A stretch of 64,000 nt of DNA. It comes from Limnoglobus roseus (lineage in GTDB: Bacteria > Planctomycetota > Planctomycetia > Gemmatales > Gemmataceae). Each line of letters opens with the position of its first letter. Position 1 is the first letter of the stretch. Position numbers and translations under genes: made by a program. The notes beneath the pieces were generated by a model that saw nothing but the letters and a program-made list of their open reading frames with translations, was not told the origin of the DNA and did no database searches. The stretch lies in assembly GCF_008254045.1 (NCBI RefSeq), contig NZ_CP042425.1:2728001-2792000 (forward strand). The letters run 5' to 3'. Positions 41,626 through 49,337 of the stretch are shown piece by piece.

Positions 41626-43082
41626 ACACCGACCGCATCCGTCGCGAGTTCCCGTGGATGAAACTGCCTGGCGGCGAGTTCCTGCCCCGGCGGCTGTTCG
41701 GCTGGCTCGCGCTCGGCGTGGTGGCGTTCACGATTTACGGCAGCTTCGTCCCGTTCGTCCTGCGACCGCACTACACCGACCACCCGATCAGTTCCTTCCG
41801 CTGGGCACTGGAGCAGCGGTCGAACATCCAATCGCGGTCGGACTTTCTGGCGAACTTCGCGCTCGGCGTGCCGCTCGGCTTCTGCGTGCTGGCGTGGCGG
41901 TTGCTCGATCGCAACCCGAACCGGCTGAACCTCGTCGGCTGCATCGTCGCGCTCTGGCCGTGCTGCGTGTTCCTGGCGGCGGCTGTGGAGTTCGGCCAAC
42001 TCTACTTCGAGGGCCGCACCACCTCCGGCTCGGACATCATCGCACAGTCGCTCGGCTCGGCCTTCGGCATGTGCGTGTTCGTCGTCGGCGGGCAGTGGGG
42101 GATCGACCGCGTCCGCCGGCAGTTCGACCACGAACATTACCGCACCCCGGCGGTGGCCCTGTTGGTGATGTACCTCGGCCTGTTGGCCCTCACGCAAACG
42201 CTCCCGCTCGACCTGTCGGCGAGTCCGCCCGACTGGCTACGCAAGTTCCGGGACGGCAAGGCGACCCTCAGCCCGTTCTCGGAACTCGGCGTGCAGAACG
42301 GCATCCCCGCGTGGCGGAAGGGGCAGGCGTGGCTCGAACTCGCGGCCGTCTACCTGCCCGTCGGCCTGTTGCTGGCGTTCGTATCGCTGACCGACCCGCG
42401 GCCGCAACCGGGCGTCCTCCCGTGGGTCACGCTGTTCCGGGCGGCGATGCGGGTGTTCGGCATCGGCCTCTTGCTAGCCGTCGTGTTCGAAAGCTGTCAG
42501 TTCCTGGTGATGTCCCGGTCGCCGAGTACGACCGACGTGATCCTCGGCGGCGGCGGAGTGCTGCTCGGCTGGCTGCTCGCCCGCGGCATGGGCACCGGCC
42601 GCGGTCTGGACATTGAGGCCGTGCTGATTCTCGCGCAAGGCTGGCTCGTGTGGCTGGCCGTGGCCGCGTGGCTGCCGTTCGACTTCGAGGCGCACATCGG
42701 TGCCCGCCGGTTCACGCGGATGAACTGGCTGCCGTTCGAGTCGGCCCTGGAAAAGAACTACCTGAGTGGGCTGGAAGAAATCCTGACGAAGACGCTCCTC
42801 TCGGTGCCGTTCGGTGTGATCGTGGCCGCCTACGGCTCACCTTCCGCGAAGCGCGGGCGGGTCGCGGTCGCGGTCGCGGTGGCGATTTCGGTCGGCGTCG
42901 GCCTGCTGCTGGAAGTGGGGCAACTCTACCTGCGGGAGCGGGTGTCGGCCCCGATGGACGTCCTCTACGCGGCCGCCGGCGGCTGGCTCGGCGTGGCCGC
43001 GACGCTGAAACTGCGGCAAGCCTTGGCCCCTCACGAACCGGCGGTGGCGGAACCGATGGCGGTCGAGGCGTTGGTGAAGTAG
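41622..43082 (+). CDS. VanZ-like multi-pass membrane protein (duplicated VanZ units)
   Basis: The 486-residue membrane protein contains recurrent VanZ-like segments: FLANFALGVPLGF near 75, VEFGQLYFEGRTTSGSDIIAQSLG near 125, FESCQFLVMSRSPSTTDVILGG near 300 and VGQLYLRERVSAPMDVLYAA near 445. The repeated E/Q...R...D pattern suggests at least three tandem VanZ units in one chain. VanZ itself contributes to teicoplanin resistance by an unknown mechanism; VanZ-like proteins often accompany exosortase and EPS genes. The GTG start overlaps the exosortase stop (GTGA), so the two are translationally coupled. Confidence 0.85.
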   Translation: MNTDRIRREFPWMKLPGGEFLPRRLFGWLALGVVAFTIYGSFVPFVLRPHYTDHPISSFRWALEQRSNIQSRSDFLANFALGVPLGFCVLAWRLLDRNPNRLNLVGCIVALWPCCVFLAAAVEFGQLYFEGRTTSGSDIIAQSLGSAFGMCVFVVGGQWGIDRVRRQFDHEHYRTPAVALLVMYLGLLALTQTLPLDLSASPPDWLRKFRDGKATLSPFSELGVQNGIPAWRKGQAWLELAAVYLPVGLLLAFVSLTDPRPQPGVLPWVTLFRAAMRVFGIGLLLAVVFESCQFLVMSRSPSTTDVILGGGGVLLGWLLARGMGTGRGLDIEAVLILAQGWLVWLAVAAWLPFDFEAHIGARRFTRMNWLPFESALEKNYLSGLEEILTKTLLSVPFGVIVAAYGSPSAKRGRVAVAVAVAISVGVGLLLEVGQLYLRERVSAPMDVLYAAAGGWLGVAATLKLRQALAPHEPAVAEPMAVEALVK

Positions 43083-43103
43083 CGAACCCCTGGAGATGGT
43101 CTC

Positions 43104-44300
43104 TTGCGATTGTTGTTCGTCAAAGAGCGGATGGCGTGGCCGCGGGCTAGCGGGCACGACGTACACACCTTCTACCTGATGCAGGCGATGGCCCAGCAGG
43201 GGCACGCCGTCGCGCTCGCGACCATCACCCCGCCGCCGCCGGAATCGGTCGCCGGCGGCGGGTTCGAGGCCGAGTATTGCTTCGACGACCAGCACCCGCC
43301 GGTGCCGGACGAGGCCGCGTTTCCGGTTCACCTGTCGAAGTCGCAAGAGAAGTTCCGCAACTACTGGGGCACCGACCCGGCCCGCATCCGCTGGGTGGCG
43401 GCGGCGGCGGCCGACTTCCGGGCGGACGGCGTCGTCGTCTCCGGGTTGAACGTGCTCCCGTACCTGGGGGCACTGCCCGCGACCACGGCGAAGGTCTGGT
43501 ACGCGGCCGACGAGTGGGTCTGGCACCACCTCTCGCAAGTGCGGCCGTTGCGAAAATCGACCTGGAGCGAGATCAAGCCGGCAATCGTGAAGGGCCTGTA
43601 CCAGCGGGCGTACCGGAAGCTGCTCGACCGCGTGTGGGTGGTATCGAACGCCGACGCGAAGGCGTTCCGCTGGATCGCCGGCATCAACAACTCCGACGTG
43701 CTGCCGAACGGCGTGGACGCCGACCACTACCAGCCGGGCACCGAGGAACAGTACCCGAACTCCTGCGTCTTTTGGGGCCGCCTCGATTTCGGCCCGAACA
43801 TTCAGGCCGTCGAGTGGTTCACGAAGAACGTCTGGCCGAAGGTGCGGGCGGCGGTGCCAACGGCGAAGTTCCAGATCTACGGCTTCCAGCCGACGCTAGC
43901 GATCAAAGCACTCGCTGGGCGGGACGGCATCGAACTCGGCATCGACCTGCCGGACATCCGGTCCGCGGTGCGGTCGCACGAAGTGGTGGTGCTGCCGTTC
44001 GTCAGCGGCGGCGGCATCAAGAACAAGCTGCTCGAAGCGGCCGCGCTCGCCATGCCGATCCTCGCCTCGCCGCGGGTGGTCACAGGGTTGAACGGCCGGC
44101 CGCCAATCCCGACGCCACGGTCGCCCGGCGAGTGGGCGGATCGGCTGATTCGCCTGTGGCGCGACCGTGAAGAACGGCGTAAGCTAGGACAAGAAGCCCG
44201 TGCCTGGGTGACAGAGCACCACACTTGGGCGGCCGCCGCACGGGTGGCGGTAGAAGGACTGAAGGGCGAAAGAATTCATGAGGCGGTTGCAATCGTTTGA
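43104..44300 (+). CDS. Glycosyltransferase, exosortase/PEP-CTERM-associated (TIGR03087-like)
   Basis: The 398-residue GT-B-type enzyme has an N-terminal Rossmann region (LLFVKERMAWPRASGHDVHTF, similar to the stp1/TIGR03087 sugar transferases found with EpsH). The C-terminal donor-binding part contains NGVDADHYQPG, a GRLDFGPNIQAVEWF block, and VLPFVSGGGIKNKLLEAAALAMP. It probably adds a sugar to a lipid-linked exopolysaccharide intermediate in the cytoplasm. The start is TTG, 21 bases after the VanZ-like stop, with GGAGATGG upstream. It overlaps the next small gene by 23 bases. Confidence 0.88.
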   Translation: MRLLFVKERMAWPRASGHDVHTFYLMQAMAQQGHAVALATITPPPPESVAGGGFEAEYCFDDQHPPVPDEAAFPVHLSKSQEKFRNYWGTDPARIRWVAAAAADFRADGVVVSGLNVLPYLGALPATTAKVWYAADEWVWHHLSQVRPLRKSTWSEIKPAIVKGLYQRAYRKLLDRVWVVSNADAKAFRWIAGINNSDVLPNGVDADHYQPGTEEQYPNSCVFWGRLDFGPNIQAVEWFTKNVWPKVRAAVPTAKFQIYGFQPTLAIKALAGRDGIELGIDLPDIRSAVRSHEVVVLPFVSGGGIKNKLLEAAALAMPILASPRVVTGLNGRPPIPTPRSPGEWADRLIRLWRDREERRKLGQEARAWVTEHHTWAAAARVAVEGLKGERIHEAVAIV

Positions 44301-44718
44301 CTTCTTGGCGGGCATCAGGCCGGGAGTCACAACCGTAGGCGAGTTGACACCTCGGTTCGGTCCGGCAGGAACCGCCGAGGCATCGGATAACGGACTCATG
44401 CTGAGTTTTCAGGAGCACGGGATCCACGTGTTCGTCTACGAACACCATCGAGGTTCCGATAACCCTCTGGTGGACGAAGTGAGGGTGACCCCTCCATACG
44501 CGAATGAATTGCCTTGTAGTGTGCGGTTCGGCGAGTCGCGGACTGCCACAATCAAGCTGATCCGCCAGGCGTATCCAGTGAAGAATGAGTACGACGATGC
44601 GATTTACTTCCAGCCGTCTTCTTGTGACGAATTGCTGGCGGCGGTGGAGTTCAGGGGTGGAGAAGTAGCGTGTATGGAACTGATGCACATGGCGAAGCCG
44701 GCGCGCGAAACAAACTGA
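44278..44718 (+). CDS. Unknown protein of lower GC, 146 residues
   Basis: I do not recognise this protein. It is soluble, mixed alpha/beta in appearance, and starts with FDFLAGIRPGVTTVGELTPRFG, a pattern seen in small proteins that bind periodic or threshold-type parameters. No cysteine motif or membrane segment is visible. Its third-position GC is visibly lower than that of both neighbours, and it interrupts an otherwise uniform exopolysaccharide locus. The ATG lies 23 bases inside the end of the upstream glycosyltransferase gene. It may be an insertion; a real product is likely because the frame is open and the amino-acid mix is normal. Confidence 0.6.
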   Translation: MRRLQSFDFLAGIRPGVTTVGELTPRFGPAGTAEASDNGLMLSFQEHGIHVFVYEHHRGSDNPLVDEVRVTPPYANELPCSVRFGESRTATIKLIRQAYPVKNEYDDAIYFQPSSCDELLAAVEFRGGEVACMELMHMAKPARETN

Positions 44719-44768
44719 CAACCCGTTCGGTTTCGATACTTGCCTGAACGATCAACGCGGTAGCAACC

Positions 44769-46178
44769 ATGAAACAATACCTGTTCCTGATCTTCCTGAC
44801 GATGTTCTGCTCGTTCGCGTCCTTGTGGTGGACGCCGTACGCGGGCGTGGCGCTGTACTACCTCTTCGCCATCCTCCGGCCGCAGTACCTCTGGGAGTGG
44901 CAACTCCAGTACATGCCCATCCGCTTGCCGTGGTCGTTCATCGTGGCGTCGTCGGCCATCGGCGGCTACCTCCTCTGGTCGGCCGGCATCCTGTCCTTCG
45001 GCCGCCGCGAGGCGTCGCTGATGCGGTACCGGCCGAAGTTCACGATCGCCCACTACCTGATGATGCTGTTCGCGTTTTGGGTGTCGATGAGCCACTTCAC
45101 GGCGAAGAACCCCGACCTCGGCGAACTCTGGTACGGCGAGTACCTGAAGATCTTCGGCATGTACTACCTCGCGTCGCGGGTGGTCCGGACGCCGAAGCAG
45201 ATCTGGGGCCTGTACATGCTCATCATCTGCGCCATCGGGTACATCGCCATCGAGATGAACCACATCTACATCACCACCGGCAAGCTGATCCTGGCGAAGC
45301 GGGGGTTCGCCGGCCTCGACAACAACGGGGCCGCGCTCATGCTCTGCCTCGGCGTGCCGCTGTGCTACTTCGCCTGGGAGTTCACCGTGAAGTGGTACCG
45401 GTGGTGCTTCCTGCTGCTCATCCCGGTCATCATGCACGCCGTGCTCAGCACGTACAGCCGCGGGGCGATGATCTCGATGCTCATGGCCGCCCCCGTGTTC
45501 ATGCTGTTCTCGCAGAAACGGCGGTTCCTCTTGCTCGTCTACCTCGGCATCGCCGTCATGCTGCCGTTCATGGCGGGGAAGGAGATTCAGGACCGCTTCT
45601 TCAGCGTCGAGCAGCGGGAGATGGACGACAGTTACCGCAGCCGCCTGGTCAGTTGGGGCATCGCCTGGGACATCGCCCTGGAGTACCCGATCTTCGGCGT
45701 CGGCGTGCGGAACTCGAACGCGGAAATGTTCGAGCGGGGGGCCGACATGATCGGCCGGACGATCCACTCGCAGTACTTCCAGATCGCCGCCGACAGCGGC
45801 CTGTCCGCGATGATCATCTACCTCGGCGTGCTGGCCTCGACGTTCTACTGCATCCTCCGGGCGTCGATCCGCGTCTGGAACCGCACCGACTTTGAGTCTC
45901 GGCGGGTTCGGGCCATGCTCGGCGGCATCACGTGTTCGCTCATCTCGTTCGTCATCGGGGCTGTCGCCCTGTCGCTGGAGGTGTTCGAGGTGGCGTACTT
46001 GTTGTTGTTCCTCGGCGCGCAGGTCTGGGCGCTGCTGAACGCGACCGACACGCTGCAACCCGACCGGCGGGCGATGGCGACCCGACGGCCGACGGTGGTG
46101 CAGACCCGTGTGACCACGAACCCGCGGCCGACGCCCACCCGCCCCGGTCCGGCCCCGCAACCGGCCAACGCCCGATGA
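44769..46178 (+). CDS. O-antigen ligase/O-glycosylation ligase-like membrane protein (exosortase-associated)
   Basis: The 469-residue membrane protein has about eleven hydrophobic segments and a large external loop around 280-340 containing SYRSRLVSWGIAWDIALEYPIFGVG. That segment is typical of Wzy/WaaL-family ligases, where Arg and His residues act on polyprenyl-linked glycan donors. The N-terminal WWTPYAGVALYYLFAILRPQYLW resembles the TIGR03097 family of PEP-CTERM-system O-glycosylation ligases. The C-terminal 35 residues are Arg/Pro/Thr-rich and disordered. Its stop overlaps the next glycosyltransferase start (ATGA). Confidence 0.88.
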   Translation: MKQYLFLIFLTMFCSFASLWWTPYAGVALYYLFAILRPQYLWEWQLQYMPIRLPWSFIVASSAIGGYLLWSAGILSFGRREASLMRYRPKFTIAHYLMMLFAFWVSMSHFTAKNPDLGELWYGEYLKIFGMYYLASRVVRTPKQIWGLYMLIICAIGYIAIEMNHIYITTGKLILAKRGFAGLDNNGAALMLCLGVPLCYFAWEFTVKWYRWCFLLLIPVIMHAVLSTYSRGAMISMLMAAPVFMLFSQKRRFLLLVYLGIAVMLPFMAGKEIQDRFFSVEQREMDDSYRSRLVSWGIAWDIALEYPIFGVGVRNSNAEMFERGADMIGRTIHSQYFQIAADSGLSAMIIYLGVLASTFYCILRASIRVWNRTDFESRRVRAMLGGITCSLISFVIGAVALSLEVFEVAYLLLFLGAQVWALLNATDTLQPDRRAMATRRPTVVQTRVTTNPRPTPTRPGPAPQPANAR

Positions 46179-47335
46179 GCGACTCGCCCTTCGGGTTCCT
46201 CGCCGAACCGCAACCGCGGCCGATTCGCGTCGGCTTCGTGCTGCACGTCATGCAAGTCGCCGGGGCCGAGGTGCTGGTGAAGGAAACCATCCGTCGCCTC
46301 GGTTCCCGCATCGTGCCCACCGTCTTTTGCCTCGACAAGGTCGGCCAACTCGGCGAAGACCACCTCGCGGCCGGCGGCGACCTCGTCTGTTTTCACCGCC
46401 GGCCCGGCCGCGACTTCAAGGTGTCGTGGAAGCTCGCCCGCGAGGCCGGCCGACGTGGGATTGATGTGATTCACGCGCACCAGTACACTCCGTTCTTCTA
46501 CGCGGCCCTGGCGAAGCCGTTGACCCGGCCGAAGCCGCGGTTGATCCTGACCGAACACGGCCGCCACTACCCGGACGTGGTGTCGCCGAAGCGGCGGGCG
46601 TTCAACCGCGTGGTGCTCGACCGCTTCGCGGACGCCGTGAACGCTTGCTGTGAGTTCAGCGCGACGGCCCTCCGCGACGTGGACGGCTTCCGCGGCAACC
46701 GGATCGAGGTGATCGAGAACGGCATCGAGGTCGATCGCTACGGCCCCGCCGCCGACATTGCCGAGCAGAAGCGGAAGCTCGGCCTGAACCCGGCCCGGCG
46801 GTACGTCGTGCACGTGGCCCGCCACCACCCGGTGAAGGACCAGCCGATGCTGATTCGCGGCTTTGCCGCGATGGCCGCCGACGTGCCGGACGCCGATCTG
46901 TTGCTCGCTGGCGACGGCCCGCAGCGCAGCGAGTTGGAAGAACTGGTGCGGTCGCTCGGCATCACCGACCGCGTGGTTTTCTTGGGCATCCGCCGCGACG
47001 TGCCCGAGGTGCTGAAGGCGGCCGAGGTCTTCGCCCTGACGAGCGTGAGTGAAGCCGCGTCACTCACACTGCTGGAAGCGATGGCGACCGGCCTGCCGGT
47101 GGTCGTGACAGCCGTCGGCGGCAACCCGGAGATTGTCCGCCACGAGCGCGAGGGCTTGCTCGTCCCGCGTGGCGACTGGAAAGCCTGCGGCGACGCGCTC
47201 CGGCGATTGTTTCGAGAGCCGCAGTTGGCGAAGAAATTTGGCGACGCGGCCCGGCAGCGGGCGCACGAGAAGTACCGCCTGGAACAAACGATCGACGCCT
47301 ACCACCGCCTCTACCGGCAGGTGACGGGCATCTGA
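46175..47335 (+). CDS. Family 4 glycosyltransferase
   Basis: The 386-residue GT-B enzyme starts VGFVLHVMQVAGAEVLVKETIRRLG. It has a GT4 C-terminal half with VARHHPVKDQPMLIRGFA, LLLAGDGPQRSELEEL, the FLGIRRDVPEVLKAAEVFALTS block and the EX7E-type LLEAMATGLPVV. It probably transfers a nucleotide-sugar residue during surface polysaccharide assembly. It starts within the ligase stop codon region by a four-base overlap and is followed 59 bases later by a family 2 glycosyltransferase. Confidence 0.93.
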   Translation: MSDSPFGFLAEPQPRPIRVGFVLHVMQVAGAEVLVKETIRRLGSRIVPTVFCLDKVGQLGEDHLAAGGDLVCFHRRPGRDFKVSWKLAREAGRRGIDVIHAHQYTPFFYAALAKPLTRPKPRLILTEHGRHYPDVVSPKRRAFNRVVLDRFADAVNACCEFSATALRDVDGFRGNRIEVIENGIEVDRYGPAADIAEQKRKLGLNPARRYVVHVARHHPVKDQPMLIRGFAAMAADVPDADLLLAGDGPQRSELEELVRSLGITDRVVFLGIRRDVPEVLKAAEVFALTSVSEAASLTLLEAMATGLPVVVTAVGGNPEIVRHEREGLLVPRGDWKACGDALRRLFREPQLAKKFGDAARQRAHEKYRLEQTIDAYHRLYRQVTGI

Positions 47336-47394
47336 TGGGCGAAAGCCCACGCACGGTCGTGCGTGGGGATGACGCCGCGAAAGGATTCGCGCCC

Positions 47395-48402
47395 ATGACC
47401 CCGACCGTTCTCGCCCTTAGCCCGCCCCGCTTCTCCGCGCCCCCGCTCGCCCCCACGCTCTCCGTCGTCGTGCCGCTGTTCAACGAGCACGAGAACCTGC
47501 CCACCCTTTACTCGCGTCTCGTCGACGCCCTCGACCCGCTCGGCGAAGCGTTCGAGCTCGTCTTCGTCAACGACGGCAGCCGCGACGCCACCTCGGCCAT
47601 GCTCGACCTGCTCGCTGCCACCGACACCCGCGTGACGGCCCTGCACCTGAGCCGCAACTTCGGCCACCAGGCCGCGGTGACGGCCGGCCTCGACCACGCC
47701 CGCGGCGACGCCGTCGTCGTCATGGACGGCGACCTGCAAGACCCGCCGGAAGTGCTGCCGCAGTTCGTCGAGAAGTGGCGGGCCGGCCACGAGGTCGTGT
47801 ACGCCGTGCGGCGGAAGCGGAAGGAAGGCCCGTTGAAGCGGCTCGGCTACTTCACCTTCTACCGCGTCCTGCGGGCCGTCGCCGATCTGGAAATCCCGCT
47901 CGACTCGGGCGACTTCTGCCTCATGGACCGGCAGGTCGTCGATCAACTGCGGGCGCTGCCCGAGCGCGTGCGGTTCGTCCGCGGCCTCCGCACCTTCGTC
48001 GGCTTCCGCCAAGTCGGCGTCGAGTACGAGCGGGACGCCCGCGCCGCCGGCCGGTCAAAGTACACCTTCCGCAAACTCGTCGGTCTCGCGGTCGACGGCA
48101 TCCTGAACTTCAGCAGCTACCCGCTCCGGCTCGTCACCTACCTCGGCCTGCTGTCCGCCGCCGCCGCCGCCGGCCTCGCCGCGTGGGCCGTGTGGGACGC
48201 CGTCTCGAACCAGTCCACGCCCCGCGGGTGGGCGAGTACGATCGTCGTCGTGCTGTTCATGGGCGCGATCCAACTCATCAGCCTCGGCGTTGTCGGCGAG
48301 TACGTGCGGCGAATCTTCCTGGAAGTGAAGGGCCGCCCGCCGTACATCGTGGGAAGAGTCGCCCGTCGGGCCGAGGCCCGGCACGAGAACCGGGCGGCGT
48401 AA
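47395..48402 (+). CDS. Family 2 glycosyltransferase with two C-terminal membrane helices
   Basis: The 335-residue protein has a GT-A fold with VVVPLFNEHENL, VNDGSRDAT, MDGDLQDPPE and RSKYTFRKL. The paired helices (about 245-305: YLGLLSAAAAAGLAAWAVW and TIVVVLFMGAIQLISLG) are those of GtrB/DPM-type polyprenyl-phosphate sugar transferases. The MTPTV start was chosen over an in-frame ATG 20 codons earlier because the earlier stretch has no family similarity. It ends the glycosyltransferase run and is followed 16 bases later by an alpha/beta hydrolase. Confidence 0.92.
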   Translation: MTPTVLALSPPRFSAPPLAPTLSVVVPLFNEHENLPTLYSRLVDALDPLGEAFELVFVNDGSRDATSAMLDLLAATDTRVTALHLSRNFGHQAAVTAGLDHARGDAVVVMDGDLQDPPEVLPQFVEKWRAGHEVVYAVRRKRKEGPLKRLGYFTFYRVLRAVADLEIPLDSGDFCLMDRQVVDQLRALPERVRFVRGLRTFVGFRQVGVEYERDARAAGRSKYTFRKLVGLAVDGILNFSSYPLRLVTYLGLLSAAAAAGLAAWAVWDAVSNQSTPRGWASTIVVVLFMGAIQLISLGVVGEYVRRIFLEVKGRPPYIVGRVARRAEARHENRAA

Positions 48403-48418
48403 ACCCGCGAGGTTCGGA

Positions 48419-49273
48419 ATGCTTACCGTCACGCCCGACGAACTCCGCACCGCCGTCCGCCGCTTCGAGCAAGAAGCCGCGTGGCACGTCCTGCCAACGC
48501 CCCGCTACCGGATGCGGTACCTCACCTGGGGCGACGGCCCACGAATCCTCGTCATCGTCCACGGTCTCAACGATCAACCCCGCTCCTTCGCGATGGTGAT
48601 GGGCCACCTCGTGGGCGACTTCCGTTGTGTCGCCCTCGACTTGCCGCACGGCCGCGGCGACGGCGCGACCCTCGGCGCCTACCGCCACGCCGACTACGCG
48701 CGTGACCTCCTCGCACTCCTCGATCATCTGAAGTTGGATCAGGTCGATCTGCTCGGTTCGTCGTTCGGTTCGACGATCTCGCTGCGGACCGCCGCCGAGT
48801 TCCCGGCGCGAATCCGCCGCCTCGTGCTGCAAGGCGGGTTTGCCCGGCGGCCGCTGTTGCGGTGGCAGCGCGGCCTCGCCCGGCTCGGCCGGTACTGGCC
48901 GTGGCAGATGGAACAACTCATCGGTCGAGTCACGGTCATGAAGCACTTCGAGGCCCCCGCGTTCGTCAGTGCCCCGCCGGACATCTTCGACTTTCTGATG
49001 GAGAACAGCGGCCCGTCGCCGTGCCGGGCCGTCGCCCGCCGCGTGCTGGAACTGAATAAACTCGACCTGCGGCCGCTCTTGCCGCGGGTTCGCGTTCCGG
49101 TGCTGATGCTCGGCGGCGACCGCGACACGATCGTGCCGCGGGAGTTCGAAGCGGAAGTGGAACGCGGCCTGTCGGACGTTCGCCGGGTCGAGTTCACGCC
49201 GTGCGGCCACTACCCGCAGTACACGCACCCCTCGGCGATGGCGGCCGAAGTCCGCCGCTTCCTGGCGCAATAA
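48419..49273 (+). CDS. Alpha/beta hydrolase
   Basis: The 284-residue protein has the HG oxyanion region (IVHGLNDQPRS), the nucleophile elbow GSSFGS with Ser115, an Asp in LMLGGDRD and the final His in FTPCGHYPQ. It has no signal peptide. Esterase, lipase or C-C hydrolase activity is possible; substrate unknown. The position at the end of the exopolysaccharide run would fit removal of acyl groups or thioester hydrolysis, but this is inference. A two-way terminator lies directly after the stop. Confidence 0.9.
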   Translation: MLTVTPDELRTAVRRFEQEAAWHVLPTPRYRMRYLTWGDGPRILVIVHGLNDQPRSFAMVMGHLVGDFRCVALDLPHGRGDGATLGAYRHADYARDLLALLDHLKLDQVDLLGSSFGSTISLRTAAEFPARIRRLVLQGGFARRPLLRWQRGLARLGRYWPWQMEQLIGRVTVMKHFEAPAFVSAPPDIFDFLMENSGPSPCRAVARRVLELNKLDLRPLLPRVRVPVLMLGGDRDTIVPREFEAEVERGLSDVRRVEFTPCGHYPQYTHPSAMAAEVRRFLAQ

Positions 49274-49303
49274 AAAGCCCGCCCGTCTGTGCGACGGGCG
49301 GGC
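49272..49303. terminator. Two-way terminator between convergent genes
   Basis: GCCCGCCCGTC (49277-49287) pairs perfectly with GACGGGCGGGC (49293-49303). The AAAAA just before it gives a T-run for the minus strand, so it is best as the intrinsic terminator of the pseudopilin operon, while also following the hydrolase stop. Confidence 0.85.
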
Positions 49304-49337
49304 CGAGCGGAACCGGATCGGAGAGGTGACCCGGCCG

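Noticed and set aside
44604-46160. Minus-strand open frame of 518 codons
   Set aside because: It is antisense to the membrane ligase gene; its His/Arg/Asp-rich product reflects complementary codons of hydrophobic residues.
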